Part shown: piece by piece, positions 60,781 to 64,000 of the stretch
How positions within the stretch are numbered: the stretch's first letter is position 1
Layout: each line of letters starts with the position of its first letter
Source: Plectrocnemia conspersa
Lineage: Eukaryota; Arthropoda; Insecta; Trichoptera; Polycentropodidae
DNA: 64,000 nucleotides
Assembly: GCA_009617715.1 (NCBI GenBank)
Contig: VTFK01000073.1
Location: 930,001-994,000 of the forward strand
Reading direction: 5' to 3'
Program-made: the position numbers and the translations under genes
The notes under the pieces: model-generated
What the model saw: only the letters and a program-made list of their open reading frames with translations
Told to the model about the DNA's origin: nothing
Databases searched by the model: none

Positions 60781-61870
60781 AAAATATCTAATAAAGTTAG
60801 TTAGATGTTAGCCAATTTAAACAAAGAACTTTTTTTATCTTGTGTACTATTTATTTATATAATTTTATGCTTTACAATGTTGTAATTATTTTTGCATATA
60901 GTATTTTTTAGTTCAACTCCCATAATTAATTTGATTTTTTTATATATAAATACAAACTTAAATTTAATTCAATTATAATACTAAATTTGATTTATTATTT
61001 CCTCGAGATTAAATTTGTCATTATAATTCGGTCAATTATTTTTTTGTAAAAAATGTATGATAAACAGATAATAAAGTTTTTAACTAGAAATAATCTTATT
61101 GAATATTTTTGGGAATATAAATCGTTTACTAAAGTTATTATTATTAAAAAAACAACAATTTTTTAACTTCATAGCTCAGAAAAAAAAATATTTTAGATAT
61201 TTTTACAGATTTTTTTACTATTTATATTATAATTTAAAATTCATATTTTTTGCGTTATTTGTGTAATAGTCCTTAGTAATTAGTCAATATTATTAAAAAT
61301 ATTCTGTCAAAGAAAAAGTGTTTTATTCAACGATAATTGAAAAACCACAGCTTATAAAGAAAAATGGTTTAAATCAATTTTTTGTATCAAATTATTTTAT
61401 CTTTAATACAAGGTAGAGCTAAAAGAGTTCTTAAGCGTAATTATTAGTAGCTCGTAAAAGAAAACATACTGAGGTTGAAGGAGATGTATTCAAAATGTTA
61501 ATTATAAAACGAATTGATTTATTTTTTAAAATGCATTTGATATGTACTATTTTAATAACATATATTTTAGTTAATTAAAAAAAAGTTCAAAAAAAATTGT
61601 TTTGCGAATAACTCAGCTTACTACAAATCAAGTATTTACAAAAAAAACCACTCACAATTCACGAGTCAATTACCCCATGTCATTGTCAAATTCTAAAAAG
61701 TACAAAAATAAGTTATTCTCCTAATAAAGTATTTAAATTATAATCTTAATGTGCATACTAATACATTCTTAAAATAAGCAGAAATAAAAGTAGACTTTTA
61801 AATTAAGTAAAATTTTGCATCTCTGAAATTTTTTTTAAGAAATAACCACAATCTTTAGCGAACATTTAGC
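60781..61870. other. AT-rich desert, no gene seen
   Basis: No gene or repeat signature is visible. Confidence 0.55.
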
Positions 61871-61879
61871 GAAAAATAC

Positions 61880-62360
61880 GCGACCTGTGTGGGTTAATAA
61901 CACAATTCACACACGAAAGTGCGAAAGAGACCAAGGAGCGTAGAAGCGAGGGAGATAAGGGGTGGGTTGTATTCGGTAGCCCTTTTTAAGGTTTTGAACG
62001 GTCCAAGAACGCGCCTCATCCCCTATTCCCTCGGTGTTTTGCCAAGTAAGTTCCTGCGAACAATAACAAAAGGAACTTTGAGTTGCGCGCAAACCACCTT
62101 TCACTCCCCGCGGGAAACAGGTTCGGAAACACTTTTAATTAAAACGGGGTGTGTCTATAATTACGTGTATGAACGAGAGGCGCAAATTAAACGCAAAACA
62201 AACAACGGATGTTAATTATGTACAAATAGTTGGAATTGACATCAAAACTTTGCCGCTCGAGATAAGGCCCGAATCGTCAATTAGCACGGATCGAAATTGT
62301 TTTTATGGCATAACCGTCACAATAGCGCAACTAACTGGGGCTAAAATTTTAACGTAGGAG
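61880..62360. promoter_or_regulatory. Large GC-rich island, candidate regulatory element
   Basis: About 470 bp stand out strongly, with CTTTTAATTAAAACGG, GGAGATAAGG and CGAGATAAGG (two GATA-type words), and TTTTTATGGCATAA (posterior-Hox-like). A 98-codon plus frame and a 65-codon minus frame overlap, and neither has a recognisable domain. I read it as regulatory. Confidence 0.4.
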
Positions 62361-62839
62361 GCAATAAATTAATTTATTGTTTTGCAAATGACGCAAATGC
62401 CTACATCCATTCATACAATAACAGTATTGATTATAAATACGCGCAATCTAGTAAATAAGAATTTCCAGATTATATAAATATAAGCCGAGTATTTGTATAA
62501 TATTTAAGTCGATTATATACTTCAATAAATCAGTTATATACTAAATTAATCATATATTAATCCTAGCTCTGTTACAGCACATGAAACTACCATTCTGTTA
62601 AGCTGCGCTTAAGCTGCCGGAACTATGGTTAATACGACAAACCATCGATGATTTTAATCACCAGTTGAATTTGTTAAAGTTAAACTCAATCGAATTGGGT
62701 ATGTATCAATGTTATATAACAAGAATTCGACAGAGCCATTTTTGTGGATTTAGCATATATGCATGCATATATTGAAAAGCTGTTATTCTACGAAAACAAA
62801 TTAAAGCAACTATTTTTCAACATAAAAACAAACGTTTAA

Positions 62840-63540
62840 ATAACATAGTATGTTTCTCTCGCAATATAGTGCGTATGCCTTTATGTAACGATGTAAACAG
62901 ATGCCTCTCAATATATTATAATTTTTTAGTAGTACCAAGCAATAAAAAAGTAGCCAGAAAGCTCTTTAATAAAAATATGAGATACAGACTTTCAAGTTGA
63001 AATCGTTGAATTATTTTCTTAAAATGTAGATAAACTCTGTTACCACCTCTTAAAAATTAATAGGACAGTGACGTAAAGTAAAAAACAAGCGTTATATACC
63101 TAGGCTTACACTTAGATTCCCAGATCAAATTTAATAAACATATTTTGTAACTTCGCTCTAAAAGGCTTGCCACCATTTCTACCCTTAGCCAATAAATAAA
63201 AATTTAATGCATGAACAATTATTTATATATATTTTAACATATGTCTGCCCAGTGTGGAATAACACCAGTAGTATTTTTTTTTCTTAATTGCAATATATTT
63301 ACAATAGAGCAATAAAAATAATATATAATACACATTTTTATATTATTCTTGAAAAATGTATATTACCCTTTAAATACCAACAGTTAAAGAATATTATCAT
63401 ACCAGGAAATATTATAAAAATATTTTGCGAGACCACACTAGCCCACTAAACTCATGTATCGGTGATTACTATAAAAAACAACCTTATATTTAACTATAAG
63501 TACAAAATGCTGAAGCACATATTGCTTTAGTAGCTAGAGA
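62840..63540 (+). pseudogene. Jockey-like LINE reverse transcriptase remnant (C-terminal part)
   Basis: The clearest pieces are VIYLGLHLDSQIKFNKHI at about 63090-63145, matching V-x-Y-L-G-V-x-L-D-x-x-L-x-W-x-x-H-I, followed by SKRLATIS, then LTYVCPVWNNTSS at about 63236-63275, matching the Y-A-x-P-V-W block. Weaker matches run to about 63530 (KYQQLKNIIIPG region). Upstream, 62880-62990 has the right spacing for the segment after the YxDD motif but is eroded. Numerous stops and shifts are present. It differs from the family at 5.9 and 47.3 kb (PVW here, QIWG there). Confidence 0.7.
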
Positions 63541-64000
63541 CAACATACTAATAGTTTCAAATATTAAGTAAAATGTACTTAAATTATCAATTAATCTATT
63601 GTTTTTTCCTTATTAATTTTTTTTTCATCAAATCGTATAATAAAATGTATACATGATAATGGTTACAGACCAGTAACATGTTATATAATTGATTTATTGA
63701 AAAATTATTTATATTAATAAAATAAATATATGTATATAAATACAAATTAAAGTGAATTTATGCTTCATAGCTCAACCATCAAGTGGAAGAATCATCCGAC
63801 GAAAAATAAAAATAAAAAAAACTTGAAATTATGTAAAAACGTTAAAATCTAATAAGATTTCCAAACGTTATAGAAAAAAATATATAAGTCATTAAAAAAA
63901 ATTAAATTTATATAACATATATATCCGAGGAACAATAAAAAAAATTAGTTCAGTATTTTACAAAAAATGAAATATAATAATTTTAAGATAAGAATAATTT
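63541..64000. other. AT-rich stretch to the window end, no gene seen
   Basis: No gene is seen. A-rich sequence at 63800-63900 may include the decayed tail of the LINE, but no clear poly-A boundary is visible. Confidence 0.5.

Noticed and set aside
1..64000. CRISPR arrays, bacterial operons, ribosomal RNA or complete tRNA genes
   Set aside because: No spaced direct repeats, ribosome-binding patterns, rRNA cores or complete cloverleaf were seen. The sequence is eukaryotic nuclear in character.

Overview
This looks like a non-coding stretch of an arthropod nuclear genome, most probably an insect. The sequence is very AT-rich. It has no bacterial gene layout, operons or long open frames, and the longest frame is only about 110 codons. 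It also carries decayed eukaryotic transposons: Jockey-, RTE- and Penelope-like reverse transcriptases and a MULE-type transposase. I cannot fix the insect order from the sequence alone.

The layout is an AT-rich desert punctuated by about two dozen islands of 200-600 bp with clearly higher GC and complex, non-repetitive sequence. Examples lie near 1.5-1.96, 4.55, 13.5-14.2, 19.5-20.1, 23.7-24.2, 24.75-25.05, 29.5-30.0, 32.6, 38.5-38.9, 43.5-43.9, 46.3-46.7, 50.4-50.9, 54.05-54.45, 56.35-56.85, 59.6-59.9 and 61.9-62.35 kb. They are rich in homeodomain-like (TAATTA, TTTATGG, TTTATTG), GATA-like and forkhead-like words. Most frames in them look accidental. I read them as candidate conserved regulatory elements of a developmental-type gene lying outside the window or in very long introns. 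This is an inference from composition.

The most interesting signal is that some islands are copies of each other. A block of about 75 bp at 24.57-24.64 kb recurs in the same orientation at 46.35-46.42 kb. A block of about 150 bp at 54.10-54.25 kb recurs inverted at 56.38-56.54 kb. In both pairs exact cores of 12-17 bp are separated by diverged positions. That is the pattern expected of duplicated regulatory elements under constraint, not of recent transposon copies.

Coding content is minimal. The best candidate is a terminal exon on the minus strand at 60163-60334, with a 3' splice site, a 56-residue polar tail, a stop codon and a downstream AATAAA. Weaker candidates are a short start-codon exon at 10743-10819 followed by coding-like sequence in another frame, an 82-codon frame at 11736-11982, and a 91-bp segment flanked by splice-like sites at 19699-19789.

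Transposon remnants are all broken. They are Jockey-like RT pieces at 5.87, 41.03, 47.28 and 62.9-63.5 kb, an RTE-like RT at 41.84-42.24 kb, one LINE family present at 37.65-38.11 kb (minus) and 52.66-53.04 kb (plus), a Penelope-like RT fragment at 35.07-35.25 kb, a MULE transposase remnant at 15.33-15.81 kb, and a 0.76-kb terminal-inverted-repeat element at 26.56-27.32 kb. Two tRNA-like stretches may be SINE heads.
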